From JANWXD01 sp037446115 (GTDB lineage Bacteria; Acidobacteriota; Terriglobia; Bryobacterales; Bryobacteraceae), in contig JBBIJF010000009.1 in NCBI GenBank assembly GCA_037446115.1, forward strand, positions 82,348 through 146,347: DNA of 64,000 nucleotides, written 5' to 3'. The position numbers were made by a program, and so were the translations under genes. The notes under the pieces were generated by a model. That model ran no database searches, had not been told where the DNA came from, and was given only the letters and a program-made list of their open reading frames with translations. Below, one piece after another: positions 1 through 9,006 of this stretch (position 1 is the first letter of the stretch; every line of letters starts with the position of its first letter).

Positions 1-170
1 ATCAAGAAATTGCGACTCGGTTGTTTATCAGCGTTGAAACGGTACGATGGCATCTGCGTGCGATCTATTCAAAACTTGGCGTTCACGACCGCCTCGGCGC
101 CGTACTAACTGCCTTCGGCGTGTTGGGATCAGGTCACAAACCGAACCTTCGGCTTGCGAAAAAAGATTGA
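1..170 (+). CDS. LuxR-family transcriptional regulator, C-terminal HTH (partial)
   Basis: The third frame is open from the left edge to a TGA at 168-170 and gives about 55 residues. They read as the end of a LuxR/GerE helix-turn-helix: EIATRLFISVETVRWHLRAI is the scaffold and recognition helix, followed by YSKLGVHDR. The N-terminal sensory or receiver domain lies outside the window, so the input signal is unknown. It sits upstream of a kinase/sigma54 regulator pair and an EPS locus, which makes a role in EPS control plausible but unproven. The family call rests on the HTH alone. Confidence 0.75.
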   Translation, partial: QEIATRLFISVETVRWHLRAIYSKLGVHDRLGAVLTAFGVLGSGHKPNLRLAKKD

Positions 171-478
171 AGTCTCTTAGCGCCGGGTACATGGCGAGCG
201 CACGGAGCCTGGGCAACGGGAATTTTCTGTCGGCGCATCCCGGCGAGACTCGTCCGTAAGCAGTCCAGTCGGTTCCCACAAGGCTGAAAATCTCGCCTGT
301 TTGTCCTGACCGGCGAGAGGTGGGCGCCGCCACCACGGGGTGGTCAAGACTCCCCTTCACAAAGGTAACAGTGGCGGATAACATGAAGGACGCGGCTCTT
401 CAAAGCCGTTTGCGCTGTACTAAGCTCTTATGCAGCGCTGAGGATTTCGCGACTGGAGCTGCAACCGGGCAAGTAGTA
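171..478 (+). other. non-coding gap upstream of the histidine kinase
   Basis: About 308 bases with no convincing gene. The kinase frame is open back to a GTG at 320, but the residues encoded there look unlike protein of this family. Two short hairpins are visible: CCACC/GGTGG at 330-343, and a GGCT/AGCC stem near 400-415. I find no clear sigma70 or sigma54 promoter and no match to a c-di-GMP riboswitch. Confidence 0.4.
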
Positions 479-1732
479 ATGAAGATCTGCCTCGTCTCAA
501 AGCAACAGACGCTGATCGCCCTTTGCCGGGAGGTTCTGGAGGAACTGCGGGGCGACGGATGGGAGTTAGTGATTTCGGATACCAGCAGCTTGCCGGCGGA
601 CGGAAAACTGTTTATCTGGGACTACGAACCTGGCCTGGATCTGAGTGCGGTCGGGCTGCCCGAGCTGTGGGGCCGGCACCTGCTGCTCGCTCACCGCTCC
701 GAGCTTGCTCGATTGCGGGATCTGTTGCGTACGGCCATGTGCTGGGTCCTGCTCAAACCGGTAAATCGGGTGGCGCTGCAGTGTTTTCTTCAGCAGTGTT
801 GCGGCTTGGCGGCGCGGATCGCCCGCCTGGAAGAGGCGCGGGATACCATTCTGGAGTGCCTGCTGGAGGCGAACATCCGCCTCCAAGACTATGATCAGCA
901 GCGAACCAACTTTCTGGCACGGGCGGTTCATGATCTTCGGGCACCGCTCATGGCTTTGAGCGGGTACTGCGGTCTGCTTTTGAGTCAACAGCTGGGCTCA
1001 TTAGCCAACGCCCAGCTTGAGGTGCTGCGCCGGATGCAACACAGTATCAAGCGGCTGACCCGGATCGTGACGGCGACCCTGGAGTTAAGCACGGGCAGGT
1101 TGGTGGAGGCTCAACCGGAATGGCAGGAGGTTGACATCCACCAATGTGTGGATCAGGCACTCTACGAGATGATGCCGGTAATCGAGGAGAAAAATCTCGC
1201 CGTTACAGTCAACCTCGAGCCGCCGGTGAAACCTTTGAGAGGGGATGTTTTCCAGATCGAGCAAGTACTGGTGAATTTGCTCGACAACGCCTGCAAATTC
1301 ACTCCCAGGAACGGCCGTGTAGACCTCCACGGGTATTCCTGGTTTTGGGAGCGGCGAAGTGTGCGCGTCCGGCAGCCGTGGCTGGGGGCCGAGAGACGTC
1401 TGGGCCGGTCCGCGCAGGGCAACGCCTACCGGCTCGATATTTCGGACACTGGCCCCCAAGTGCCGGAGTCACGACTGCGAGAGATCTTCCAGGAGTATAC
1501 GGCGTACGCCGGCTCGCGCGACCGCTCGGGCGGCGGGCTGGGGTTGGCGATCTGCCGGATGATTGTGAAGGCGCACCAGGGAGAGATTTTCGCCCGGAAC
1601 ACCCCTGAGGGCTTCGGCGTCGCTGTGGTGCTCCCCTATCCAGCCGAAGACGGCACGGTAGCGCTGGCCAAGTCGGTCCAGTGGCGCGCGTTGCCCGTCG
1701 AGGAACCGTCATCCGAGCGAGCCCTACGCTAA
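479..1732 (+). CDS. soluble histidine kinase with degenerate N-terminal receiver-like domain
   Basis: 417 residues from the ATG at 479. Residues 1-110 look like a receiver fold (KLFIWDYEP with D48, LLKPVN with K93). A helical linker follows at about 115-145, then a HisKA H-box with H151 (RAVHDLRAPL), an N-box near 266-274 (NLLDNACKF) and a glycine-rich ATP lid (GGGLGLAI). An unusual basic insert of about 30 residues lies between the N and G boxes. No transmembrane segment is seen, so it should be cytoplasmic. Its stop overlaps the start of the response regulator (TAATG), so the two are a cognate pair by position. GTG at 320 is an alternative start but its extra residues look non-coding. Confidence 0.85.
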   Translation: MKICLVSKQQTLIALCREVLEELRGDGWELVISDTSSLPADGKLFIWDYEPGLDLSAVGLPELWGRHLLLAHRSELARLRDLLRTAMCWVLLKPVNRVALQCFLQQCCGLAARIARLEEARDTILECLLEANIRLQDYDQQRTNFLARAVHDLRAPLMALSGYCGLLLSQQLGSLANAQLEVLRRMQHSIKRLTRIVTATLELSTGRLVEAQPEWQEVDIHQCVDQALYEMMPVIEEKNLAVTVNLEPPVKPLRGDVFQIEQVLVNLLDNACKFTPRNGRVDLHGYSWFWERRSVRVRQPWLGAERRLGRSAQGNAYRLDISDTGPQVPESRLREIFQEYTAYAGSRDRSGGGLGLAICRMIVKAHQGEIFARNTPEGFGVAVVLPYPAEDGTVALAKSVQWRALPVEEPSSERALR

Positions 1733-3174
1733 TGCGCAAGCGAACGATTCTTGTCGTCGAAGATGATGCTGAAGTTCGCAATTACCTCAAGCTGGCCTTG
1801 GGGTGCCAAGGCTTCTCGGTGGAGGCGGTCGAAGACGGTGAAGAGGCATTGTCTCGCTTGAGCTCCCAGAACGGCCTCGCCCTGGTACTGTTGGACGTCG
1901 TACTGCCGACCAAAGGAGGAATGGAGGTCCTGCGGCAGATCCGAAGGACGCATCCTGACCTGCCGGTGATTGTGCTCTCCGGCGTGGCTTCGCCGGGAAA
2001 CATCGTCGAGGCGATGAAATACGGGGCTGCCGATTTCCTGGTAAAGCCGGTGGGGCACGAGGAGTTAACCGAGGCGATCCGCAAGGTTCTCGGAAACAGA
2101 CCACTCCCATCCGAGCTTTGCGGCGAGCTCCGAAGCGGCCTGCCGAGGACCGCGTGCCACTTGTTGGCGTCAAAGACGAACTTAGAGGAATTTTTTGACC
2201 GCGTGGCCACCTCGGATGTGCCGGTTGTTCTGCAGGGTGAAACGGGCGTCGGTAAGGAAGTGCTTGCTCGGGAGCTACACTCTCGCTCTCCTCGAGCGCG
2301 CAAGCCGTTTCTGAAGGTCAACTGCGCCGCGGTGCCCTCCGAGCTGATCGAAAGCGAGTTGTTCGGCTACGAGCGAGGCGCCTTTACGGGCGCGTTCCGC
2401 AACAAGCCGGGAAAGTTCGAGCTTGCGGACGGGGGCACGATTCTGCTCGATGAAATCGGCGATATGGATCTCAAGCTCCAGGCCAAGTTGCTCCATGTGC
2501 TGCAGGACCAGGAGTTTGAGCGTTTGGGCGGCAAGGAGCCGGTGCGCGTGAACGTACGTGTAATGGCAGCGACCCACTGCGATCTGGAAAAGGCGGTGCG
2601 GGAGGGGCGTTTTCGCGCGGATCTCTACTATCGCCTCAACGTAATCTCGATTACCATTCCACCGCTGCGGGAACGCAAAGACGAAATCCTGAGCCTGGCG
2701 GGGTTTCTGCTTCGTAAGCATGCGCCGGCGGGACTGGAACCGCCTGCCATCCCTCCCGTGCTGCGCCAGGCGTTACTGGCCTATGACTGGCCGGGCAACG
2801 TCCGCGAGTTGGAAAACATCATGCGCCGCTATCTTGTCCTTCAGGACGCAGAAGTGATCGCGCGGGAATTGTCGCTGCGGACGGCAACCCGTCCGGTGGC
2901 AGTGCTCGCTCCGGAGAGCGTGGATACTGAGATACGCGGAAAAAACGGCTCGCTGCTGGAGAAAGTCGAGCATGCTAAGCGTGCAGCGGAGAGGGACGCC
3001 ATCCGGGCCGCCCTTGATGCCACGGGTTGGAACCGCAAGCAGGCCGCCCGCCTGCTGGGCGTGGACTACAAGGCACTTCTGTACAAAATGAAAAAGCTCG
3101 GCATCGGACAACCTCGTCCCGGCCGGGACGCCGCGTCTCCCGGCGGAGATGCATTGCCGCCCGGCGTGCTCTGA
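1732..3174 (+). CDS. sigma54-dependent response regulator (NtrC family)
   Basis: 480 residues in the order receiver, AAA+ and Fis-type HTH. The receiver has acidic residues E10-D12, phospho-acceptor D55 (LVLLDVVLP) and K105. The AAA+ domain has Walker A GETGVGKE near 169-176 and an intact GAFTGA sigma54-contact loop near 216-221, followed by WPGNVRELEN. The C-terminal HTH is GWNRKQAARLLGVDYKALLYKM. It should bind enhancer DNA after phosphorylation by the upstream kinase and open a sigma54 promoter. A good match to such a promoter sits 93 bp past its stop, before the EPS genes, so it is the likely activator of the cluster, much as PrsR is in XrtA-type EPS loci. The start at 1732 overlaps the kinase stop by one base. 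Confidence 0.92.
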   Translation: MRKRTILVVEDDAEVRNYLKLALGCQGFSVEAVEDGEEALSRLSSQNGLALVLLDVVLPTKGGMEVLRQIRRTHPDLPVIVLSGVASPGNIVEAMKYGAADFLVKPVGHEELTEAIRKVLGNRPLPSELCGELRSGLPRTACHLLASKTNLEEFFDRVATSDVPVVLQGETGVGKEVLARELHSRSPRARKPFLKVNCAAVPSELIESELFGYERGAFTGAFRNKPGKFELADGGTILLDEIGDMDLKLQAKLLHVLQDQEFERLGGKEPVRVNVRVMAATHCDLEKAVREGRFRADLYYRLNVISITIPPLRERKDEILSLAGFLLRKHAPAGLEPPAIPPVLRQALLAYDWPGNVRELENIMRRYLVLQDAEVIARELSLRTATRPVAVLAPESVDTEIRGKNGSLLEKVEHAKRAAERDAIRAALDATGWNRKQAARLLGVDYKALLYKMKKLGIGQPRPGRDAASPGGDALPPGVL

Positions 3175-3266
3175 TCCAGTTCTTTGTCTTTTAGTGCAAC
3201 AATTTTTCCTTTTGCGGCGCTGCCGTGTTGATTCGGTCAAATCGCGTTAGAACTCACTCGATGGAA

Positions 3267-3282
3267 TGGAATCACGGTTGCA
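3267..3282 (+). promoter_or_regulatory. sigma54 promoter upstream of the EPS operon
   Basis: The 16 bases TGGAATCACGGTTGCA match the sigma54 pattern TGG-N9-TTGCA, with GG (3268-3269) and GC (3280-3281) exactly ten bases apart. The -12 box is perfect and the -24 box has TGG but lacks CAC. It lies between the sigma54 regulator and the first EPS gene. The expected transcript start is near 3293, leaving a leader of about 78 bases before 3371. Confidence 0.75.
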
Positions 3283-3370
3283 GATGTATATAGCGCTCGC
3301 TGATAACCGGGCCGAGAGCTGAGGACCGCAAATGAGCTCAGTCGTCTGGGACTGAGAAAGCGGGAGCTAT

Positions 3371-3946
3371 ATGTTTCTAACGGCAGGGCCACGGATAATG
3401 GGAGACGTCGGCGCCTGGTACGCACTACGTGTGAAGCCGAATTGGGAGAAACGGGTGGCGCAACAGCTGCGCGGGAAGGGATATGAGGGCTTCCTCCCTA
3501 CCTATCGCGTGCGGCGGCGCTGGTCGGACCGCTGGAAGGAGCTGGATGTTCCGTTGTTCCCGGGTTACGTCTTCTGCCGCTTGAGCCCACAGCACCGGAC
3601 CCCCGTCTTACAGACCGCGGGGGTCATTCTTGTTGTGGGTTTCGGAGGAAAACCCGCCCCGGTCCGCGACGAGGAGATCGCAGCCCTGCAGCGCATCGTG
3701 GCCTCGGGATTGGAGGCCGGTCCGTGGCCCTACCTGCAGGTGGGGCGCAAAGTTCGCATCGAAGACGGACCCCTCGCCGGTGTCGAAGGAATCCTGCTGG
3801 AGATCAGGCCGCGAAATAAACTCGTGGTCTCGGTGACCCTGCTGCAGCGCTCGGTGGCCGTGGAGGTGGATGGTTGCCGCGTTCTTCCGCTCTGGCAATC
3901 CCGTGCCGCTTTCGCGCAGGTTGAAGACAGGGCGGTCGTCGCCTGA
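3371..3946 (+). CDS. NusG/RfaH/UpxY-like transcription antiterminator
   Basis: 191 residues. The N-terminal NGN domain is clear: AWYALRVKPNWEKRVAQQL, then LPTYRVRRRW, then PLFPGYVFCRL. A C-terminal KOW-like segment follows (VGRKVRIEDGPLAGVEGILLE). Specialised NusG paralogues at the head of polysaccharide operons load onto RNA polymerase and suppress termination over long transcripts. That fits its place as the first gene of a roughly 19-kb gene run. ATG 3371 has GGGAG four bases upstream; ATG 3398 (MGDVGAW) is an equally possible start and would match the usual family N-terminus better. Confidence 0.88.
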   Translation: MFLTAGPRIMGDVGAWYALRVKPNWEKRVAQQLRGKGYEGFLPTYRVRRRWSDRWKELDVPLFPGYVFCRLSPQHRTPVLQTAGVILVVGFGGKPAPVRDEEIAALQRIVASGLEAGPWPYLQVGRKVRIEDGPLAGVEGILLEIRPRNKLVVSVTLLQRSVAVEVDGCRVLPLWQSRAAFAQVEDRAVVA

Positions 3947-3957
3947 GGCAGTGAGCT

Positions 3958-5118
3958 GTGGAACTACTCTGGTACCTCGGCGCAGCGTGGATCGCGTATG
4001 TGTATGTCGGCTACCCGGTTCTTGTTGCGCTCTGGGGATTCCTGCGCGGGGTTCGACCAAGATCCCGAGATGATTATCTGCCCACAGTGTCCGTGCTGAT
4101 TGCCGCCCGCAATGAAGCCAGGGATATCGAATGGAAGCTACGGCAAACTCTGGAATGGGACTATCCACCAGAAAGACTGGAGGTTCTGGTCGCATCCGAT
4201 GCCTCCGATGACGGCACCGACCAGATCGTGCAACAGTTTTCGGATTCGCGAGTGCGCGTGTTGAGGTTGGAGCAGCGCGGCGGAAAGGTACGGGCCCTCA
4301 ATCGCCTGCGCCCCTTGGCGCGAGGTGAAATTCTGTTTTTCACGGACGCCAACGCAAGCATCGGTGCTGCATGTCTGCGGCGGATGGTGCGCCACTTTGC
4401 CGATCCGAAGGTGGGCTGTGTGACGGGCGTCAGCCGGCCGTTGCCGAAAGTGGCGACGGGAGCAGTGTCGCAAGGCGCGGCAGCCTATTGGAGCTACGAG
4501 TCCTGGGTGGCACGGCTGGAGAGTCGGTGCGGCGCCGTGGTGGCCTGCGACGGAGCGATACATTGTGTTCGCCGACAGCTGTGCCCGCCGTTGCTGCCGG
4601 AGCTGGCGAACGACTTCGAACTGCCCTTGCGGATACGGCATGCAGGCTACTGGGTCCTTGTCGAGCCCGAGGCAGTCGCCATCGAAAAGGAGACCGAATC
4701 TCTTGTGGAAGAGTTCGCCCGCCGGCGACGGATCGCCGCTCAAGGCGCTTTGGCCATGTGGAAATTGCGAAAGCTGTTCACGGGCGCGCTCGTCTGGCAA
4801 CTGGTGTCCCACAAGCTCCTGCGGTGGTTGACGGTTGTGCCGCTCGCACTGTTGCTGATCTCCAGCGTAAGGCTTGCCGATCACGGCGGCTTTGCGGCGG
4901 CACTGGTGGCGCAGGTTCTTTTCTATTCGGCCGCCGCCGGTGGCCTGGTTGGCATTGCACTCAGGCGCGATGTTCCGCGTCTGCTTGCGATTCCTCTCTA
5001 CACATTGACGGGCGTCTTCGCCACGGTCGTAGGTGTGCTCGATGCTGTGGCGGGTCGCTACTTCGTGGTTTGGGAAAGTGCTCGCCTGTCCCGAGGAGCC
5101 CCCGATGCCCGCCTGTGA
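3958..5118 (+). CDS. membrane family 2 glycosyltransferase
   Basis: 386 residues from a GTG start. A short N-terminal hydrophobic segment is followed by a GT-A domain (TVSVLIAARNEA, then ASDASDDGTD, then FFTDANASI as the metal-binding DXD region). Three to four transmembrane helices lie near 285-370. The arrangement is that of processive or membrane-anchored GT2 enzymes that transfer sugars from nucleotide donors at the inner face of the cytoplasmic membrane. It starts 12 bases after the antiterminator, and its 3' end overlaps the deacetylase gene by 14 bases. Donor and acceptor cannot be read from the sequence. Confidence 0.88.
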   Translation: MELLWYLGAAWIAYVYVGYPVLVALWGFLRGVRPRSRDDYLPTVSVLIAARNEARDIEWKLRQTLEWDYPPERLEVLVASDASDDGTDQIVQQFSDSRVRVLRLEQRGGKVRALNRLRPLARGEILFFTDANASIGAACLRRMVRHFADPKVGCVTGVSRPLPKVATGAVSQGAAAYWSYESWVARLESRCGAVVACDGAIHCVRRQLCPPLLPELANDFELPLRIRHAGYWVLVEPEAVAIEKETESLVEEFARRRRIAAQGALAMWKLRKLFTGALVWQLVSHKLLRWLTVVPLALLLISSVRLADHGGFAAALVAQVLFYSAAAGGLVGIALRRDVPRLLAIPLYTLTGVFATVVGVLDAVAGRYFVVWESARLSRGAPDARL

Positions 5119-6016
5119 ACCGGACCCTCTCAAAGGAGCCGCCGCCCCTGCCCGTCCGCCGGATCCTCGCTGTATCTTCACGGTGGACGTCGAGGACTGG
5201 TTCCATATTCTGGACCTGGCCTCCGGCCCGGATTTTCATGAATGGGACAACCTTCCTTCCCGGGTCGAGGCCACATTTTTTCGGCTGCTGGAGATTTTCG
5301 ACGAGTGCCGGGTCTTGGTGACGTGTTTCTTCCTGGGCTGGGTCGCCCAAAAATTTCCCTCGCTTGTCAAAGAAGCTCGGAAACGAGGGCATGAGATCGC
5401 ATCGCATGGCTTTCGGCACCGCCTGGCCTACCAGACATCACCGCGCCAGTTCCTCGAGGACGTGCGTTCCGCAAAGCGGATCCTGGAGGACATCACCGGT
5501 GAGCCGGTACTTGGTTTTCGCTGTCCGGGCTTCTCGGTAACCGCCGGGGTACCCTGGGTATTCGAAACGCTGATTGAAGCGGGGTATCTGTATGATTCGT
5601 CCGTGTTCCCAGCGCGACGTCTCCACGGTGGTTGGCCGGGTGCCGCGCTCGTTCCTAGGCTCATTTCCACGCCCTCAGGGACCATCGCCGAATGTCCGAT
5701 AACCGTGGCCGCGCTCCTGAACCGCCGTGTGTGCGTGTTTGGAGGAGGCTATCTCCGCATCGCACCGTTGTGGGCGGTTCTGACGCTTGCGGACCGCGTG
5801 CTTGCGGAAGGGCGTCCCGTGGTGTTTTACCTGCATCCGCGGGACATTGACCCGAGCCAGCCGCGCTTGCCGATGTCTGCCCTGCGTCGGGTTCGGACTT
5901 ACGCCGGGCTTAGGAGCACGGAGCGCAAGTTGCAGATCATTCTCAGGCGATTTCCATTTACGACGTGCGCCTCCTATCTGGAGCACGCAGCGCTGCTTAC
6001 GCCTTGCCGTTCGTGA
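5105..6016 (+). CDS. polysaccharide deacetylase, XrtA/DUF3473-associated type
   Basis: 303 residues of the NodB fold. TVDVEDWFH carries the catalytic and metal Asp pair, SHGFRHR carries the HxxxH zinc ligands, and GFRCPGFS is the following motif. The tail (VFYLHPRDIDPSQPRLP) is typical of the DUF3473 extension found in exosortase-type EPS loci. It probably removes acetyl groups from N-acetylated sugars of the EPS. ATG 5105 follows a GAGGAG ribosome site. The open frame runs further upstream, but only within the preceding gene. No signal peptide is obvious, so either it acts in the cytoplasm or export is by another route. Confidence 0.9.
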   Translation: MPACEPDPLKGAAAPARPPDPRCIFTVDVEDWFHILDLASGPDFHEWDNLPSRVEATFFRLLEIFDECRVLVTCFFLGWVAQKFPSLVKEARKRGHEIASHGFRHRLAYQTSPRQFLEDVRSAKRILEDITGEPVLGFRCPGFSVTAGVPWVFETLIEAGYLYDSSVFPARRLHGGWPGAALVPRLISTPSGTIAECPITVAALLNRRVCVFGGGYLRIAPLWAVLTLADRVLAEGRPVVFYLHPRDIDPSQPRLPMSALRRVRTYAGLRSTERKLQIILRRFPFTTCASYLEHAALLTPCRS

Positions 6017-7047
6017 CTGCGGACGTCCATGTAATTCCGATGGAACAACGGAGGGCGCAATGGGATCGCTTCGTTGCGTCACATCCGGGGGCGTGCGTCT
6101 ATCACGACTCCCGGTGGAAGGAGATCTTCGAGGGCACCTTCGGGCATCGGTGCCACTACCTGGCCGCCGAACGACAAGGAGAGGTCGAAGGAGTGCTGCC
6201 TTTAGTAGAGGTGCGGACCCTCGTGTTTCGGCACGTTCTCGTCTCGCTGCCGTGCGTAACCTACGGCGGAATCGCTGCGCGATCCGAAGATGCCGGCCGC
6301 GCACTCGCGCAGGCGGCGGTCCGGCTGGCGCAACAGCTGGGGACGCATCATATCGAACTGCGACAGGGATCGCTGCTGCCTCTGGATTGGCCCTCTCGCA
6401 CCCACAAGGTCGCCTTAGCCGTGCCGGTATCCGATGATCCGCATCGTTTATGGTCCGCTCTCAGTTCGCGCATGCGCGGCAAGATCCGTAAGGCTCAGCG
6501 CGAGGCTACGTTCACGATCTCCGGACCGGAAGCGATCGAGTCGTTTTATTCCGTGTTCTGCCGCAACATGCGCGATCTCGGCACGCCGGTGTATCCTTTG
6601 CGCTTCTTCGAGCAAATCGGTCGGTCATTCCAGCAGGTGGTCCGTTTATTTTTGGTTAGCTGGCAGGGGCGGCCGGTTGCAGCTGCCTTTGGCCTCGAAG
6701 ACGGCTCCGTGCTCCGTCTCCCATGGATTTGCTCCGATTATCGCTGCGGTGGCATTTATGCGACTGAGTATTTGTACTGGTCGGTACTGCAATGGGCAGC
6801 CGACCACCACTTTGCTACGGTGGACCTAGGCCGCTCTACCGCCGAAAGCGGCGGTCACCGCTTCAAGCGACAGTTTCGGCCCCAAGAAGAGATGCTCCAC
6901 TGGTACTACTGGACCTCGAATGGAGGCCGGGCGCCGTACCTGAGCCCCGACAACCCACGCCTCCGCTGGGCTTGCCACCTGTGGAGTCACTTACCTCTCG
7001 CCGTCGCGAACCACTTAGGTCCCTGGGTCGTGAAAAATCTGCCATGA
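6013..7047 (+). CDS. FemAB-like (GNAT-fold) acyl/aminoacyl transferase, EPS-associated
   Basis: 344 residues if read from the GTG at 6013, which overlaps the deacetylase stop by four bases (GTGA). The protein resembles the FemAB-related, XrtA-associated family: CVYHDSRWKEIFEGTFGH near the N-terminus, SSRMRGKIRKAQ in the middle, and DLGRSTAESGGHRFKRQF near the C-terminus. FemAB folds carry two GNAT domains and move aminoacyl or acyl groups from an activated donor onto a saccharide or lipid-linked precursor. A decoration step on the EPS repeat unit is likely. An ATG at 5965 in the same frame is possible but would overlap the deacetylase by 52 bases. Confidence 0.82.
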   Translation: MTADVHVIPMEQRRAQWDRFVASHPGACVYHDSRWKEIFEGTFGHRCHYLAAERQGEVEGVLPLVEVRTLVFRHVLVSLPCVTYGGIAARSEDAGRALAQAAVRLAQQLGTHHIELRQGSLLPLDWPSRTHKVALAVPVSDDPHRLWSALSSRMRGKIRKAQREATFTISGPEAIESFYSVFCRNMRDLGTPVYPLRFFEQIGRSFQQVVRLFLVSWQGRPVAAAFGLEDGSVLRLPWICSDYRCGGIYATEYLYWSVLQWAADHHFATVDLGRSTAESGGHRFKRQFRPQEEMLHWYYWTSNGGRAPYLSPDNPRLRWACHLWSHLPLAVANHLGPWVVKNLP

Positions 7048-7871
7048 GGCTGTACGGAAGCGAGAAGTGGATTTTTCAAGAAACCGCCCTGCGGCGTTGG
7101 GCTTATCGTCTTTTCGGCGAGGTCAATGTGCCGGGTCGCCTCCGGAGCTATCACGTCATTCGAACCCTACGCAGGCTGGGCTTGACGCGCCGGTCGCTGC
7201 ACATGCTCGATGCCGGATGCGGGAGGGGCGATTTGGCACTGCATCTGGCGCGACGCTGCCCCCATTGGCAAATCCTGGGCGTGGATGCCGACTCGACCAA
7301 GGTCCGCAATGCCAACTGGCTGGCCGCCCGCCACAACCTGGGCAACCTCCGTTTTGAGACGGCTCTGCTCGAGGAGCTCGATCTGGATTCGCAATTCGAT
7401 CTCATCATCAGCGCCGACGTTTTGGAACACATCCAGGACGACTCCCGTGTGATCGCCAACTTCTGTCGGGCCGTTCGCCCCGGAGGCTACATCATCGTCA
7501 CTTCCCCCTCCGTCCCGCAGCCGTGGCATCTGCCGACCGTCAAGTGGCGCGAGCGAAGGCTCAATTTCGACCCCTCGCAGTACGGTCACGTGCGGCAAGG
7601 CTACGACCGCTCCGGCCTGGCTTGCAAATTCTCCGGCGCCGGAGCCCACATCGTGGATTTTCGCTTCACGTTCGGCGTCTTTGGCACGCTGGCGTTTGAT
7701 CTGTTCTTCACCATCGGCGACAACCGCCCTCACCCCCTGGTGTTCGCGGCGTTCTTTCCGTGGCTCATGGTGCTCGCCGGTCTGGACGTTTCGTTGCCAT
7801 GCCGTCACGGCGCCGCCGTTCTCGCCGTCGCGCGACGCCCTCTGGCCTCCCAGGACGCTCAAGCCGCATGA
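7044..7871 (+). CDS. class I SAM-dependent methyltransferase
   Basis: 275 residues, starting with an ATGA overlap on the FemAB gene. The Rossmann SAM site is clear: LDAGCGRGDLA (motif I), GVDADSTKV with an acidic residue for the ribose, and ISADVLEHIQDD (motif III region), followed by CRAVRPGGYIIVTSP. A hydrophobic stretch near 235-260 may associate with the membrane. It probably methylates a sugar or lipid intermediate of the EPS. The substrate is unknown. Confidence 0.85.
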   Translation: MRLYGSEKWIFQETALRRWAYRLFGEVNVPGRLRSYHVIRTLRRLGLTRRSLHMLDAGCGRGDLALHLARRCPHWQILGVDADSTKVRNANWLAARHNLGNLRFETALLEELDLDSQFDLIISADVLEHIQDDSRVIANFCRAVRPGGYIIVTSPSVPQPWHLPTVKWRERRLNFDPSQYGHVRQGYDRSGLACKFSGAGAHIVDFRFTFGVFGTLAFDLFFTIGDNRPHPLVFAAFFPWLMVLAGLDVSLPCRHGAAVLAVARRPLASQDAQAA

Positions 7872-9004
7872 AGAAGATCTTTATCCTGGTGGACGCCCTG
7901 GGCTGGGAACTCGTGACAACCTATGGGTTCCTGGACACGCTGCTGCCATTCCGCAAGCCGCTTCGCACCGTGTTCGGCTTCAGTTCGGCCGCCATACCTT
8001 CGATCCTCACCGGGCTACGCCCGGACGCCCACGGACACTGGAACCTCTTCTACTTTCATCCGGACGCCTCGCCGTTCCGCTGGCTGCGACACCTCCGCTG
8101 GCTCCCGAAATCCTGGATCAACCATCGCGTGCCCCGCAAGCTCATCGCTCTCCTGGGCCGCAAGCTTAGCCGCACCGACGGGTATTTCTCGATATATGGC
8201 ATTCCCGTAGAATTGTTACCGTACTTCGACATATGCGAAAAGCGAAATATTTTTGATGTGGAGGGCCTCCTTCCGGCTCGTTCCATCTTCGACGAACTTA
8301 AGAGACATAACATCCCGTACCGTGTGTACACATATCATGCCTATACTGATCGGACGGCGATGCAGCAGGTGAAGAAGGATGTAGCAGACAACGCAGCTCG
8401 AATATATTTCATCTACTTATGTGAACTCGACGCATTTTTGCATGTCCATATAGACTCGGAAGACGCCGTGCGCCGACAATTGTGCCGCTACGCTGACGAC
8501 ATTGCTGTGCTCCTGGAGACCGCAGTTGCGAGGGATCCGGATGCGGCGTTTTATGTGTTTTCCGATCACGGCATGACACCCGTACGCGAGCGCGTGAATC
8601 TCATGGGTGTGATTCAGGAGCTTGGGTGGCGGGAGCCTCAAGACTACCTCGCCCTCTACGATTCGACAATGGCCCGCTTTTGGTTCTTCAACGAGCCGTG
8701 CCGGCAGGCCGTCACCCGCCGGCTCGAGGCACTACCGTGCGGCCGCATCCTCACGGTGCAGGATCGCGAACAATGGGGGCTGGCCTTTTCCGATGCTCGT
8801 TTTGGCGAGCTGATTTTTGCCATGCGGCCCGGTGCGATCATCAGTCCCAGCTACATGGGCCTCAGTACTTGGCCGGGAATGCACGGATTTGACCCGGACC
8901 ACATCAGTTCTCTGGCGGTGTTGCTGGCGCGACGCGAACCTCCTGTGCCCGTGGACCACATTTGCCACATTTACGACTTGATGCGGCACGAGGCCGGAAT
9001 TTGA
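7868..9004 (+). CDS. type I phosphodiesterase/nucleotide pyrophosphatase-like protein
   Basis: 378 residues beginning with an ATGA overlap. FILVDALGWE gives the first metal Asp, FSSAAIPSILTG is the nucleophile region (Ser), FSDHGM is the second metal site and GMHGFD is a C-terminal ligand motif. This is the alkaline phosphatase superfamily. Members cut phosphodiester or pyrophosphate bonds, or transfer phospho-groups. It lacks an obvious signal peptide. Bases 8180-8500 inside the gene are clearly richer in A/T than the flanks, which suggests mosaic origin. The role in the EPS pathway is unknown; trimming or transfer of a phospho-substituent is a guess. Confidence 0.75.
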   Translation: MKKIFILVDALGWELVTTYGFLDTLLPFRKPLRTVFGFSSAAIPSILTGLRPDAHGHWNLFYFHPDASPFRWLRHLRWLPKSWINHRVPRKLIALLGRKLSRTDGYFSIYGIPVELLPYFDICEKRNIFDVEGLLPARSIFDELKRHNIPYRVYTYHAYTDRTAMQQVKKDVADNAARIYFIYLCELDAFLHVHIDSEDAVRRQLCRYADDIAVLLETAVARDPDAAFYVFSDHGMTPVRERVNLMGVIQELGWREPQDYLALYDSTMARFWFFNEPCRQAVTRRLEALPCGRILTVQDREQWGLAFSDARFGELIFAMRPGAIISPSYMGLSTWPGMHGFDPDHISSLAVLLARREPPVPVDHICHIYDLMRHEAGI

Positions 9005-9006
9005 CC

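Noticed and set aside
171..478. A c-di-GMP (GEMM) riboswitch upstream of the kinase
   Set aside because: Some GC-rich stems exist, but the conserved GEMM core and tetraloop-receptor pattern are absent.
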